A stretch of DNA of 64,000 bases. Origin: Streptomyces sp. SAI-135 (GTDB lineage Bacteria; Actinomycetota; Actinomycetes; Streptomycetales; Streptomycetaceae). Below are positions 45,501-53,994 of this stretch, in pieces (position 1 is the first letter of the stretch; each line of letters starts with the position of its first letter). The stretch lies in assembly GCF_029893805.1 (NCBI RefSeq), contig NZ_JARXYP010000001.1, forward strand, positions 186,001 through 250,000, read 5' to 3'. Made by a program: the position numbers and the translations under genes. The notes below the pieces were generated by a model, which saw nothing but the letters and a program-made list of their open reading frames with translations, did no database searches and was not told the origin of the DNA.

Positions 45501-48500
45501 GCACGACGTCTGTGTAAGGTGCGCTGCCCGCCGTCTGTTCCGGCCGGAGCCGGGCCAGCACCTCGTCGAAGGGGGCCCGGGCGTGCTCGAAGGCGTCGAG
45601 CACCTCGGTGCGCATGGCGGTCAGGGTGTCGTGGGCGGTGGCGTCCGCGGCCGCAGCCGAGCGGAGCACGACGTGGTTGAGGCAGGGGCCCAGCAGGTCG
45701 GCCGACGCGGTGTCACGGATGCTGGCGGGAACGCCGAAGGTCAGTGCCGGCATGCCGGAGCAGCGGTGCAGGGCCGTTGCCAGGGCGGCTGCCATGATCA
45801 TGAACCAGCTTGCGCCGTGTTCGGCCATGACCGGTCGCAGCCGGCCGAGCAGGCCGTCGGGCAGGGTGATCCGGACTGCTCCGTCGGCCTCGGGCCGCTC
45901 GGGGGCGGGCAGGCCGAGCCTGGACGGCCAGCCTTCGAGCCGGTCCTGCCAGAAGGCGAGGTCGGCGTCGCGGCGGGCGTCGCCGGGGAGTTCGGCGGCG
46001 GTGTGGGCGCGGTACTGGAGCGCGGGCGGCGCGGAGGGCACCCCGGCAAGACTGTCGCGGTAGCAGCGCTCCAGCTCGCTGATGAGGACGCGTACGGACT
46101 CGCCGTCCACGACGAGGTGGTGTACGCAGAGCATGAACGCCGTGCCGCGCGGCCCGCAGTCGGCGACGGCCGCGCGCAGCAACTGTCCGGCCGCGAGATC
46201 GAAGGGGCGGCCGGCGGCCTCGTCGAGCCACCGGGCGGCGGCTTCCTCGGGGCCGTCGCCGTCCTCGGCGACGAAAGACCGTACCCGCGGCCACCATGGC
46301 TGCTGGACGACCTGGCAGACGGTGCCGCCCCGCACCCGGAAAGCGGTGCGCAGGATCTCGTGCCCGGCGACCAGGCGGGCCAGTGCGTCCTCCAGGACGG
46401 TGATGTCCAGGTCGCCGGTGACGGTCCAGCCGAGGGAGACGTGGGCGGGCGCGCCCTGGCCCATCTGCTCCGCCAGCCACATGCGGCGCTGGAAGCCGCT
46501 CGCGGGCGACTCGTCGTCGGCCACCGCCCGTTCGGTGTCGGCCCCGGCGGGGCGGGGCTCCGCGTACGCGGCGGGCACGGCGGGGGGTACCGGCTCGGGT
46601 CGTACGACGGGGGCCGGAGCGGAGGGGGTGGGGTCTGGGCGGCCGGCGGCCGCGTCGATCAGGTTGGCGAGGTCGCCCAGCCGCGGCGTCTCGAACAGCG
46701 TCTTGATCGGCAGGTCGGCGCCGAACCGCTCGGCGATCTCGCCGATGAGGCGGACGACGAGCATGGAGTGCCCGCCGAGCCCGAAGAACGAGTCGTCCTC
46801 GCTCACGGCAGGCACGTCGAGCAAATCGCACCACACGGCGGCGAGTTCGGCGGCGGTGCCGGCGCGGGGCTCGCGCCGAGCGGGGGCGGCCAGCGCGGCC
46901 GTCTGCGCGCGCAGCTCCTTCACGTCGACCTTGCCGTTGACCGTCAGCGGAATGGTCCGCACGACGTGGAAGAGCGAGGGCAGCATGTACGAGGGCAGCC
47001 GCTGCGCCAGATGACCGCGCAACGCCTCCGCGGTCAGGGCGCGTTCGCTCTGCACGACGCCGACGAGCCGGTCGTCCTCGGCGAACACGACCGCGTCGGA
47101 GACGTCGGGGTGGTCGCACAGGACGGTCTGCACCTCGCCCGGCTCGATGCGGTAACCGCGCAGTTGCACCTGGGAGTCGGCGCGGCCGATGAACCGCAGG
47201 GAACCGTCGGGCAGATACGCGGCCAGGTCGCCGCTGCGGAACAGGGTGCCGTCGCCGAACGGCGAGGGCACGAAGCGCTGGGCGGTCAGCTCGGGCCGGC
47301 CCAGATAGCCTCCGGCCACTCCGTCACCGGCGACATAGATCTCGCCGACGGCACCAACGGGCAGCAGCCTGCGGCCGGTGTGCCGGTCGAGCAGGTAGAG
47401 GCGGGTGGTGGGGATGGGGGTGCCCACCACGCTCGTGTCCGTCTCCATGTCGGAGCGGGTGACGGTGTGCACGCTGGCGTGCACGGTGGTCTCGGTGATG
47501 CCGTACATGTTGACGAGGCGGACGTGCGGGAATCGTTCCGACCACTCGGTCAGCATCCCCGGGCGCAGCGCCTCGCCGCCGAAGACGACGCAGCGCAGGG
47601 CGGACAGTCCGTGCGGGGTTGTGGGCCGCAGGCCGAGCAGGCGGCGGAACGCGCTCGGCGTCTGGTTGAGCACCGTGACGCGCTCGCGTTGGAGGAGGTC
47701 GTAGAAGAGGCCGGGGTCCCGGGTCTCGTCCTCGGAGACGAGTACGACCCGGCCACCGTGCACCAGGCCGCCGAACAGCTCCCACACGGAGAAGTCGAAG
47801 GCGTAGGAGTGGAACATCGTCCACACGTCGGCGGTCGTGAAGGAGAACGGCAGCCGGTCGTTGTCGAGCAGACGCACCAGGTTACGGTGGGTGAGCACGA
47901 CGCCCTTGGGACGGCCGGTGGTGCCGGAGGTGTAGATGCAGTACGCGGGTGAGTCCAGCGGCACGGACGGGAGCGCGGTCTCCTCACCGGTGGGCGTGGC
48001 GAGCAGCGCGTCCAGCCCGAGTACCGTCCCGTCGAAGTCACCGCCGACGCCCGCGGAGGGAGCGAGCGCGAGGCGTACACCGGAGTCGGACAGGATGAAT
48101 GCGCGGCGCTCCGCGGGGATCGCCGGATCGATGGGCAGGTAAGCGGCACCGGCCAACAGCGTTCCGAGCATCGCGCGCACCTGGTCGGCGCCGCGCGGGA
48201 ACAGCAGCGCGACCAGCTCCCCCCGGCGTACGCCCGCGGCCAGCAGGCCCCGGGCGACGGCGCGGGCGTCGGCCATCAGGTCGCCGTAGCCCACGGTGAC
48301 GTCGCCGTCGGTGAGCGCCGCGGCATCGGGCCGCCGGTCGGCCTGACGCGCTATCAGCTCGTGGGCGGGCGTCTCCTCGTACGACGCCTCGGTGGCGTTC
48401 CACACCTTCAGCTGGACGTGGCGCTCCCCCTCCGAAAGCGGGTCGATGCCCCCCACCTCGCGCTCGGGGCGCTCGGTCAGCTGCCGTACGGCCGTGACGT

Positions 48501-51500
48501 AGTGCTCGGCCATGGCGGAGATCTGGTCGTGATCGAAGTACAGCCCGTTGTAGACGAGATGGCCGCGGTAGCCGTCCCCGTCGGGCTGGAGGGCGAGGTG
48601 CAGGTCGTACTTGCCGCGGCCCCCGGCCGTGTCCACGACGTGCGCGAGGGTGCCGTCCGGGCCGGGAAGGGGCGCCGCGGCGGGTAGGTAGCTGTAGAGC
48701 ACGTCGAAGAGCGCCGTACGGCTCATGTCCTTGGACGGGTCTACGGCGCGCACCAGTTGGTCGAACGGGGCGCGGTCGTGGGTACGGGCGTGCTCGGTCT
48801 CGGCGGCGGTGTGGGCGACGAGATCGGCGAACGACTGCTGGGCGCGCGGGCGCAGGCGTACGGGCAACAGGTTGCTGAGGGGGCCGACGACGTGCCGGTC
48901 CCGCTCGTCCCGTCCGGCGTGGGACAGGCCGAGCACCATGTCCTCCTGTCCGGAGTACCACTGGAGCAGCGCCGCGAAGGCAGCGAGGGCGACCTCCGGC
49001 ACGTCGGCGCCGAGCCGGTCGGCGGCGGCACGCAGTCCGAGGCCGGGCGGGAGGGTGAACTCCACCGACCGCTCCGCGTAGACGTGGACGGCGTCACGGG
49101 TACGGCGTTCGGGGAGCCGCAGCGGGTCGGCCGGCGGCCGGAGCACGGCGGTACGGGCGTCGAGGTGAGCCCGGTGGGTGTCCGCGACGTCGGCGTCGAG
49201 CCAGTTCCGGTAGCTGCTCGGCAGGGGTGCCCGGCCGTCCGGTCCGGCGAGGATCTGTTCGGCGACGGTGAGCAGGGAGGCGCGGTCGACGACGGCCTGG
49301 TGTCCGCTGAGGGCGATCCAGCCGCCCGGGGTGTCCGCGTCGGGCTGGACGGCAACCCGCAGCAGCGGTCCGGCGCTCAGGTCGAACGGCTCACGGCTCC
49401 AAGTGGTCAGGGCGTCCGGGACGGACCGGTCCCGGCCCTGGCCTTTTGCGGCGGGCAGCCACTCGGGGACCACGGCCATCCTGGACCGCACGTGCTGGAC
49501 GGGCCGGCCGTCGACATCGAGCAGTTCGGTGCGCAGCGCCTCGTGGGCGGTGACGACGGCGGCGACGGAATCGGCCAGCCGGGCGCGGTCCGGAAGGGCG
49601 TCCAGGCGCAGGAACAGGGGCAGGTTGTGGTAGATGGGCGCGGCCGGGTACAGGTAGCCCGTCTCGAAGCGGTCGACGAACCACATGCGTTCCTGGTGCG
49701 CGGATGCAGGGCGGGTGTCCTGTGCGGCGGGGGCCGCCCTGTCAGGATCCGACGGCCGCTCGGCCGCGGCGGTACCGCGCGGCTGCGCGTAGTGGGTGTC
49801 GAGTTCCTTGAGCAGGATGTTCTCGCATTCACCGTCCCACAGCAGGTGGTGCAGGCAGACGAAGAGCACCTGTCCGGCGTCGCCGAGTTCGATGAGGGCG
49901 GCGGTCAGCAGTCGGCCCGTGGTGAGGTCGAAGGGCTCGTGCGCAGCGGTGCGGATCCAGGCGTTGAGGGCCTTGTCGGGGTCGGGGTGGCCGCTCAGGT
50001 CGACCCGCTCCACGTGCGGGGTCCACGGGGCGCGGACGCTCTGCGTCAGCTCGCCGTCCACGTCGTGGAAGGCGGTGCGCAGGATCTCGTGGCGGGTGAT
50101 CGTCGCGGCCAGCGCCCGGGTGACGGCGTCAGCGTCAAGGGGCTCCTCGACGCGCCAGGCGAGGGGCACGTTGTACGCCGCCGGGTCGCCCGCAACGCGT
50201 TGGGCGAGCCATATCCGGCGCTGGAAGCTGGAGGCAGGGAAGGTGTCCACGGCCGGGACAGTGGCCGGGGCGGTTTGCAGCACCGGGACAGTGGCCGGGG
50301 CGGCCTCGGCGGGACCCGCGGGCAGGACATGGGTGGTGAACTCCGCGAGCCGCGGATGGTCGAACAGGGTGCGGATACGGGCCGGCGTGCCCGGGAAACG
50401 GTCCCGCACCGCGGCGACCAGCGTCTCCGCCAGCAGCGAATGTCCGCCCAGCTCGAAGAACGAGTCCTCGTCACCGACGGGCCCTGAACCGAGCACCGCC
50501 TGCCAGACCTGGGCCATCTCCCGTACCCGCGCGGCGAGTTCGGCCGAACCTGCCGGAGCCTCGGCGGGTCGGGCAGCCGTGCCGGTCCGGACGGGCGTGC
50601 CGGAGGCAAGGACCTCGGCGAGGGGCGCATCGGGGTCAGCCGCGATCACGCGCAGGATGGACAGGTAATCCTCTGCCATGGCGCGCACCACAGTGGCGCC
50701 GAGGGAGCCGGCTGGATCCTTCCACAGCAGATGGGTGCCGCAGCTGTCCTGCCGGACCATGAGGGCGAGGCGGAAGCCGGCGGTGCTCTCCATGTCCATC
50801 AGGCTCAGCCGTGCCTCGCCGTCTCCGTGGCTCAGCCGGACATCGTGGACATCGATGTCACCGTGGAGACCGGCGTGCCAGTACTGGAAGACGGCTTGGT
50901 GGGTGCGGCGCTGCGCCTCGGGGCCGGTAAGTCCGGCGGCGCGCATGATGGCAGGCAGAGGCAGGTCGCCGTGGGCGAGGGTCTCCTTGACCCGGCCGCG
51001 CACCCTGGCCAGCAGGTCGCGGTAGCGGTCGTCGGCGCGGACCGGGACACGGACCGGCAGGGCGTTGACGAAGTAGCCTACGCGCTCGCGCACTTCGGGC
51101 AGATCCCGGCCGTGGTACGGGAGGAACGAGAGCACGTCGGCGCTGCCGCTGTGACGTCGCAGCAGCGCAAACCACGCGCCCATCAGCACGGTGACGAACG
51201 ACATGCCGGAGTCGGCGGCGCGCTCGCGCAGCGCGGCGGCGAGGTCCGCGGGCAGGGCCTCGCTGAGGACGGTGTAGCGGGGTTCCTCCTGTCCCTCGGG
51301 CAGGGTGAAGTCACCGCCGCCGTCGCCGAGGGTCTCCTTCCAGTAGCGCCGGTGCTCCTCCCCCTGCGGGCCGTCGGCGAGGTCGCGCGTATGGGCGGCG
51401 AAGGCGGCGAGCGCGGGGGCATGGTCCTCGCGCGGAAGGTCCTCGCCGCGGTAAGCGGCGCGCAGCGCGTCCAGGAACAGCAGGACGGAGGCGCCGTCGT

Positions 51501-51903
51501 GGACGAGGTGGTGCACGGCGATCAGCAGGACCGTGTAGTCCGGGCCGTCGAGGAGGTCGACGCGGGCGAGCGGGCCGCGTCGCAGATCGAACGGGGTCTG
51601 CCAGGCCGCTCGGATCGCGCTGTCGCGGTCCTGGTCCGTGCGCGTGCGGCGGACGGAGATCTCCGGGGCGCCCGACCAGTCGAGAACCGGTCCGTCCGTT
51701 CCCGGGCGCACGCGTGCGCGCAGCTGCGGGAACGCCTCGGCTGTCTCGGCGACCGCGCGGCGCAGCCGGTCGGCGTCCAGGGTGCCGGTCACCTCGAAGG
51801 GGATGGGAATGATGTGGGTCCACTGCTCGGGGTCGAGCTTCCAGGAGACCCACATCGCCTCCTGGCCTACGGTCAGCGGGACGTGCTGGGTTGGGGTGAT
51901 CAT
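42553..51903 (-). CDS. Nonribosomal peptide synthetase, C-T-[C N-lobe]-[C, dead]-A-T-C-[C C-lobe]-A-T
   Basis: The ATG at 51903 (MITPTQHVPLTVG) overlaps the upstream stop as ATGA; a longer open frame to 52806 lies inside the preceding gene. The protein is 3116 residues. Domains: C1 10-430 (HHLVHDG 131-137); T1 with Ser489; an isolated C N-lobe 555-705 (HHLLWDG 685-691); C3 735-1165 whose motif is HQAVVDR (868-874), catalytic second His replaced by Gln; A1 1180-1670; T2 Ser1713; C4 1800-2215 (HHLVVDG 1928-1934); an isolated C C-lobe 2216-2490; A2 2505-2995; T3 Ser3041. The hand-read A1 code is DFWSVGMVH(K), close to threonine. The A2 code is about DSLAGGSVA(K), not recognised. The first module lacks an A domain and there is no E or TE domain. 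MbtH encoded at 60561 probably assists. Confidence 0.93.
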   Translation of the reverse strand: MITPTQHVPLTVGQEAMWVSWKLDPEQWTHIIPIPFEVTGTLDADRLRRAVAETAEAFPQLRARVRPGTDGPVLDWSGAPEISVRRTRTDQDRDSAIRAAWQTPFDLRRGPLARVDLLDGPDYTVLLIAVHHLVHDGASVLLFLDALRAAYRGEDLPREDHAPALAAFAAHTRDLADGPQGEEHRRYWKETLGDGGGDFTLPEGQEEPRYTVLSEALPADLAAALRERAADSGMSFVTVLMGAWFALLRRHSGSADVLSFLPYHGRDLPEVRERVGYFVNALPVRVPVRADDRYRDLLARVRGRVKETLAHGDLPLPAIMRAAGLTGPEAQRRTHQAVFQYWHAGLHGDIDVHDVRLSHGDGEARLSLMDMESTAGFRLALMVRQDSCGTHLLWKDPAGSLGATVVRAMAEDYLSILRVIAADPDAPLAEVLASGTPVRTGTAARPAEAPAGSAELAARVREMAQVWQAVLGSGPVGDEDSFFELGGHSLLAETLVAAVRDRFPGTPARIRTLFDHPRLAEFTTHVLPAGPAEAAPATVPVLQTAPATVPAVDTFPASSFQRRIWLAQRVAGDPAAYNVPLAWRVEEPLDADAVTRALAATITRHEILRTAFHDVDGELTQSVRAPWTPHVERVDLSGHPDPDKALNAWIRTAAHEPFDLTTGRLLTAALIELGDAGQVLFVCLHHLLWDGECENILLKELDTHYAQPRGTAAAERPSDPDRAAPAAQDTRPASAHQERMWFVDRFETGYLYPAAPIYHNLPLFLRLDALPDRARLADSVAAVVTAHEALRTELLDVDGRPVQHVRSRMAVVPEWLPAAKGQGRDRSVPDALTTWSREPFDLSAGPLLRVAVQPDADTPGGWIALSGHQAVVDRASLLTVAEQILAGPDGRAPLPSSYRNWLDADVADTHRAHLDARTAVLRPPADPLRLPERRTRDAVHVYAERSVEFTLPPGLGLRAAADRLGADVPEVALAAFAALLQWYSGQEDMVLGLSHAGRDERDRHVVGPLSNLLPVRLRPRAQQSFADLVAHTAAETEHARTHDRAPFDQLVRAVDPSKDMSRTALFDVLYSYLPAAAPLPGPDGTLAHVVDTAGGRGKYDLHLALQPDGDGYRGHLVYNGLYFDHDQISAMAEHYVTAVRQLTERPEREVGGIDPLSEGERHVQLKVWNATEASYEETPAHELIARQADRRPDAAALTDGDVTVGYGDLMADARAVARGLLAAGVRRGELVALLFPRGADQVRAMLGTLLAGAAYLPIDPAIPAERRAFILSDSGVRLALAPSAGVGGDFDGTVLGLDALLATPTGEETALPSVPLDSPAYCIYTSGTTGRPKGVVLTHRNLVRLLDNDRLPFSFTTADVWTMFHSYAFDFSVWELFGGLVHGGRVVLVSEDETRDPGLFYDLLQRERVTVLNQTPSAFRRLLGLRPTTPHGLSALRCVVFGGEALRPGMLTEWSERFPHVRLVNMYGITETTVHASVHTVTRSDMETDTSVVGTPIPTTRLYLLDRHTGRRLLPVGAVGEIYVAGDGVAGGYLGRPELTAQRFVPSPFGDGTLFRSGDLAAYLPDGSLRFIGRADSQVQLRGYRIEPGEVQTVLCDHPDVSDAVVFAEDDRLVGVVQSERALTAEALRGHLAQRLPSYMLPSLFHVVRTIPLTVNGKVDVKELRAQTAALAAPARREPRAGTAAELAAVWCDLLDVPAVSEDDSFFGLGGHSMLVVRLIGEIAERFGADLPIKTLFETPRLGDLANLIDAAAGRPDPTPSAPAPVVRPEPVPPAVPAAYAEPRPAGADTERAVADDESPASGFQRRMWLAEQMGQGAPAHVSLGWTVTGDLDITVLEDALARLVAGHEILRTAFRVRGGTVCQVVQQPWWPRVRSFVAEDGDGPEEAAARWLDEAAGRPFDLAAGQLLRAAVADCGPRGTAFMLCVHHLVVDGESVRVLISELERCYRDSLAGVPSAPPALQYRAHTAAELPGDARRDADLAFWQDRLEGWPSRLGLPAPERPEADGAVRITLPDGLLGRLRPVMAEHGASWFMIMAAALATALHRCSGMPALTFGVPASIRDTASADLLGPCLNHVVLRSAAAADATAHDTLTAMRTEVLDAFEHARAPFDEVLARLRPEQTAGSAPYTDVVLNMNLRGDRSAVLGDAELRPVFPELLWTREVKFGATLTVTEQDGELSAVLSHRGDRVSAADAARLADAVAAYLVELSGDVPPPQYRDFVRAQDAARASGRYEASLAHWQERLKDAPVYVELPAPEEPAPHGVVDMALPQGAGERLRILHEAHGISPFMTAATALSVLLHRRTGTDDVVISAPMTNRGRSGFADVFGPCLNTVPLRSRLRPGATLRDMLEAMRDETLEAFAHGEVPFEDVINRLNPSRRPGRTPYGDVSLSFSTAAARPRTLGGRTLSAVALDGEDAAYTGKLGLTVALVLDGRELRGRMSYHGSLLRREDVEHLAVTLATLLDRMPDSLDAPVAAVDLLSPEEAERIRAWEQGPPPGPVTTVPALVLHQARIRPDAPAVESTRGTLGYGGLVRRARALAAVIRPHLSDEEPTVALLLERGEDFVVAMLAAWFAEAAFCPLDPSWPAARQEYVLADVRADVLLTSGGTAPEATGTATVLDVADLTDVEGAEYGEGAEDLPDWSADARAYVIYTSGTTGKPKGVAVRHGGLANLVRSAASTMGVGAGDRCSQLLSVSFDSTQLEVWQALANGACLVPHEEPVTPSTLGAWLDAKGVTAAFCATALAEAMWSTGTTTPRGLRWLGIGGAALSQRLPAGLPYRVLNSYGPTENTVASSEHIMDLAGTTAPLNCIGRPLAGVRMLVLDEAARRVPRGVVGEIYLAGDSLAEGYLHRPELTAERFRTIELDGGPLRVYRTGDLGRRMPDGSVEYLGRADRQLKLRGYRIEPGEIEQFLQQQPEVAHAAVTGDPQRSPALVAYVTPRGDRAPASAELLRRARAELPHFMVPDAVVTLAALPLTTSGKVDHAALPRPERADLVGDVGHVAPGTDTERKVAALWSEVLGLPSISVHDTFFDLGGNSLALAKLHSRIVAAIGRELPITALFEHPTVSTLARALDAASESGRPAGNTTEPRRPKRSDRQVRRGRRSPGRTGDK

Positions 51904-53693
51904 GCGATGTTTCCTTCGATGCCGCCACCGGGGGACGGGAGCGGGTTGTTGTCGGCGGTGAGGAATGCGTATGCGGTGCCGGACATCCAGGCGGAGGCGA
52001 CCGCCTCGACGTCCGGTCCGGGCGGACTCTGGAGCCGGCTGAGCAGATCGGTCACCCGCTGCCGGGCGGCGGTGCAGAAGACGTCGGCCAGCGCCTGAGC
52101 GCTGTCGTCTCCGGCGGCTGCGAGGGTGGAGGCACGGGCGAGCGTGAGGGACACGCCGAGGATCTCCCGGGCGATGCCGGCGAGTTGGATGAGAGCCCTC
52201 TCCTTGGCTTCGAGCTCCACCCGGTCGGGGTGGCTGCGGGCCAGGCCCAGACAGGTGCGCCCGAAGGCCCGGGTCTGCTCGGCCGCCCAGCGCAGATGGC
52301 CGAGGTTGCGGTCGGTGAGGACCGTGCCGGTGGTGTCCAGGGGGACCTCGTCCCCGTGTTCGAGCTCCGCGGCGTGGTCCGGCTCGGGGTAGTAGTACGA
52401 GAGGATCGCCAGCCGGCCGATCCAGTTGTCGATCTGGAAGTCGACGCCGCCGGAGATGCGCAGGTTGCGCAGGTCCCGCAAGAAGCGTTCCACGGGGACT
52501 GGGGGCGCGCCGCGCAGCCGCTTGCTGGGCGCGGTCTCGTACCCCTCCCCCGCCAGCAGGGACATGGCGTCCTCGGCGACGCCCCAGGCGAGGAGGGAGG
52601 AGGCGTTCTTGACGGCGTTCTGCTCGAAGCGGAGGTTGAGGCCCCGGCCCTGGTCCTCGGGGAGCAGACACCACTGGGCCATGGTCTCGATGGCGAAGGT
52701 GTTGGCCAGGCTCTCGGCGAGCCGCCGCCGGATCTCGTCGTATTCCGCCAACGGCCGCTCGTCGATGACGCGTCGGGCGGCGAAGTCGCGCATCCAGCCC
52801 ACGCACAGCCGGGCGACGGCCAGCGACGGGGCCGCGATCAGATGCATCCTGCCGCGGCCGACGAGCCGGGCGGTGGCGGGGGTCGCGCGGACGACGTGGC
52901 CGATGTCCCGTTCGACGAGCATGTGGGCGCCGCGGACCCGTACGTCCTTGAACTCCAGCCAGCCGTTGGGGAATCCCTTGATGCCCATGTACGTGTGCCA
53001 GCCACCGCTGGTCACCCCGGGACTGTCGGTGCGCACGAAGAACATCCGCACCCGGTCGACGCCGCCCTCGTGAACCGTGGCGGAAACGCTGACCACCTCG
53101 GCGACGGGCGCGTGTCCGACGAAGACCTTGCTGCCGTTGAGCAGATAGTCGTCGGTGCCCTCGATGCGGGTGGCGGTGGTGAACCGGCGCTGATTGGCGG
53201 CTCCTTGGGGTTCGCTGTCCGCGCTCGCGGAGCGGGCTCCCCGGCGCACCACGTCGCTGAGGAGTTCGCGCAGCGGGCCTTCGCCTGCCACGGCCAGGAA
53301 CGCCCCGGCGCCGAGCGCGTTCTCGATGGCGAGGGACAGGGCCACCGGGGTGCTGTGTGCGGCGGCCGCCGACACCATGCGGAAGGTGTTGTAGTGGGAC
53401 AGGGAGTGGCCGCCGAGGGCAGGGTCGGCCTGAAGCGCGAAGTAGCCGCGCCGGCCGAGCTCGTCGAGGAATCCGTCGGGCAGGGCGGCCCTTGTGTCGA
53501 CGTCGTCGGGGTCGACGCGCTCGCGCACGAGGGCGGTCAGCTCCTCGGTCAGCTTGTCGCCGGTTGCAGCGTCCACCGGGTCCTGCACGGGGAAGTCCCG
53601 GACGAGGTCCCAGCGGAAGCGGCCCTGGTACAGCTCCTCCAGGAAGCTGACGCGGTCCGGATCGCTGGTCGCATTGCGTGTTGCCGTTGCCAA
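51900..53693 (-). CDS. Acyl-CoA dehydrogenase-like flavoprotein in the NRPS operon
   Basis: The 597-residue protein starts at TTG 53693, with AAGGA 6 bp upstream. It has the fold pattern of acyl-CoA dehydrogenases: an N-terminal helical part, a middle beta-domain (LLNGSKVFVGHAPVAEVVSVSA, GFPNGWLEFKDVRV) and a C-terminal helical bundle with AGEGYETAPSKRLRGAPPVPVERFLRDLRNLRISGG, in the place of the usual GG.GY.....ERLLRDAR. It is about 200 residues longer than short-chain enzymes, nearer to the very-long-chain type. Likely roles are desaturation or oxidation of a carrier-bound acyl or aminoacyl group. Related enzymes act in epoxyketone biosynthesis, but no such product is claimed. It is translationally coupled to the large NRPS (ATGA). 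Confidence 0.85.
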   Translation of the reverse strand: MATATRNATSDPDRVSFLEELYQGRFRWDLVRDFPVQDPVDAATGDKLTEELTALVRERVDPDDVDTRAALPDGFLDELGRRGYFALQADPALGGHSLSHYNTFRMVSAAAAHSTPVALSLAIENALGAGAFLAVAGEGPLRELLSDVVRRGARSASADSEPQGAANQRRFTTATRIEGTDDYLLNGSKVFVGHAPVAEVVSVSATVHEGGVDRVRMFFVRTDSPGVTSGGWHTYMGIKGFPNGWLEFKDVRVRGAHMLVERDIGHVVRATPATARLVGRGRMHLIAAPSLAVARLCVGWMRDFAARRVIDERPLAEYDEIRRRLAESLANTFAIETMAQWCLLPEDQGRGLNLRFEQNAVKNASSLLAWGVAEDAMSLLAGEGYETAPSKRLRGAPPVPVERFLRDLRNLRISGGVDFQIDNWIGRLAILSYYYPEPDHAAELEHGDEVPLDTTGTVLTDRNLGHLRWAAEQTRAFGRTCLGLARSHPDRVELEAKERALIQLAGIAREILGVSLTLARASTLAAAGDDSAQALADVFCTAARQRVTDLLSRLQSPPGPDVEAVASAWMSGTAYAFLTADNNPLPSPGGGIEGNIA

Positions 53694-53994
53694 GGGGGTT
53701 CCTTAAGTGTGGAAAGAGGGCTGCCCGGCCGGGGAAGGGCGGTGCGGGATGAGCGGCACTCGGGGCCGGGTATGGGGGCAGAAACGCAGGAAGGACAGGG
53801 TGCGGGGGGCGGTCCGGTGCTGGGGCGGTCAGAGGGCGCAGCGCATCAAGGCGTCGGAATCCACAGGACGAAGACGGTGGGGTGGCTCTGCCGGAGCGGG
53901 TGCTGGACCCGCCTCAGCCGGACGCCCCGCGGCCGCGGTTCGACGGAGATCGACATGCCTCACTCAGGCCGCGATCCTCACGTTTTCGGTTCGT
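53694..53994. promoter_or_regulatory. Intergenic gap between hpgT and the acyl-CoA dehydrogenase gene, probable internal promoter
   Basis: This 301-bp non-coding stretch is the only gap in the minus-strand series of nine genes, all others being overlapped. An independent promoter for the five downstream genes (dehydrogenase, NRPS, exporter, PKS, thioesterase) is therefore likely. No clear -35/-10 pair or repeat could be assigned by eye. Confidence 0.4.

Noticed and set aside
43132..47952. 1606-codon open frame antisense to the NRPS
   Set aside because: It mirrors the high-GC codon bias of the real gene on the opposite strand and has no ribosome site or domain.
42553..51903. Reading the second domain of each tandem C pair as an epimerisation domain
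   Set aside because: Extra pieces are single lobes and sit before A domains, not after carrier domains as E domains do.
51904..52806. Upstream extension of the NRPS to 52806
   Set aside because: The extra 301 codons lie inside the acyl-CoA dehydrogenase gene, are Arg-rich, and the ATG at 51903 sits in an ATGA overlap with a C-domain start.
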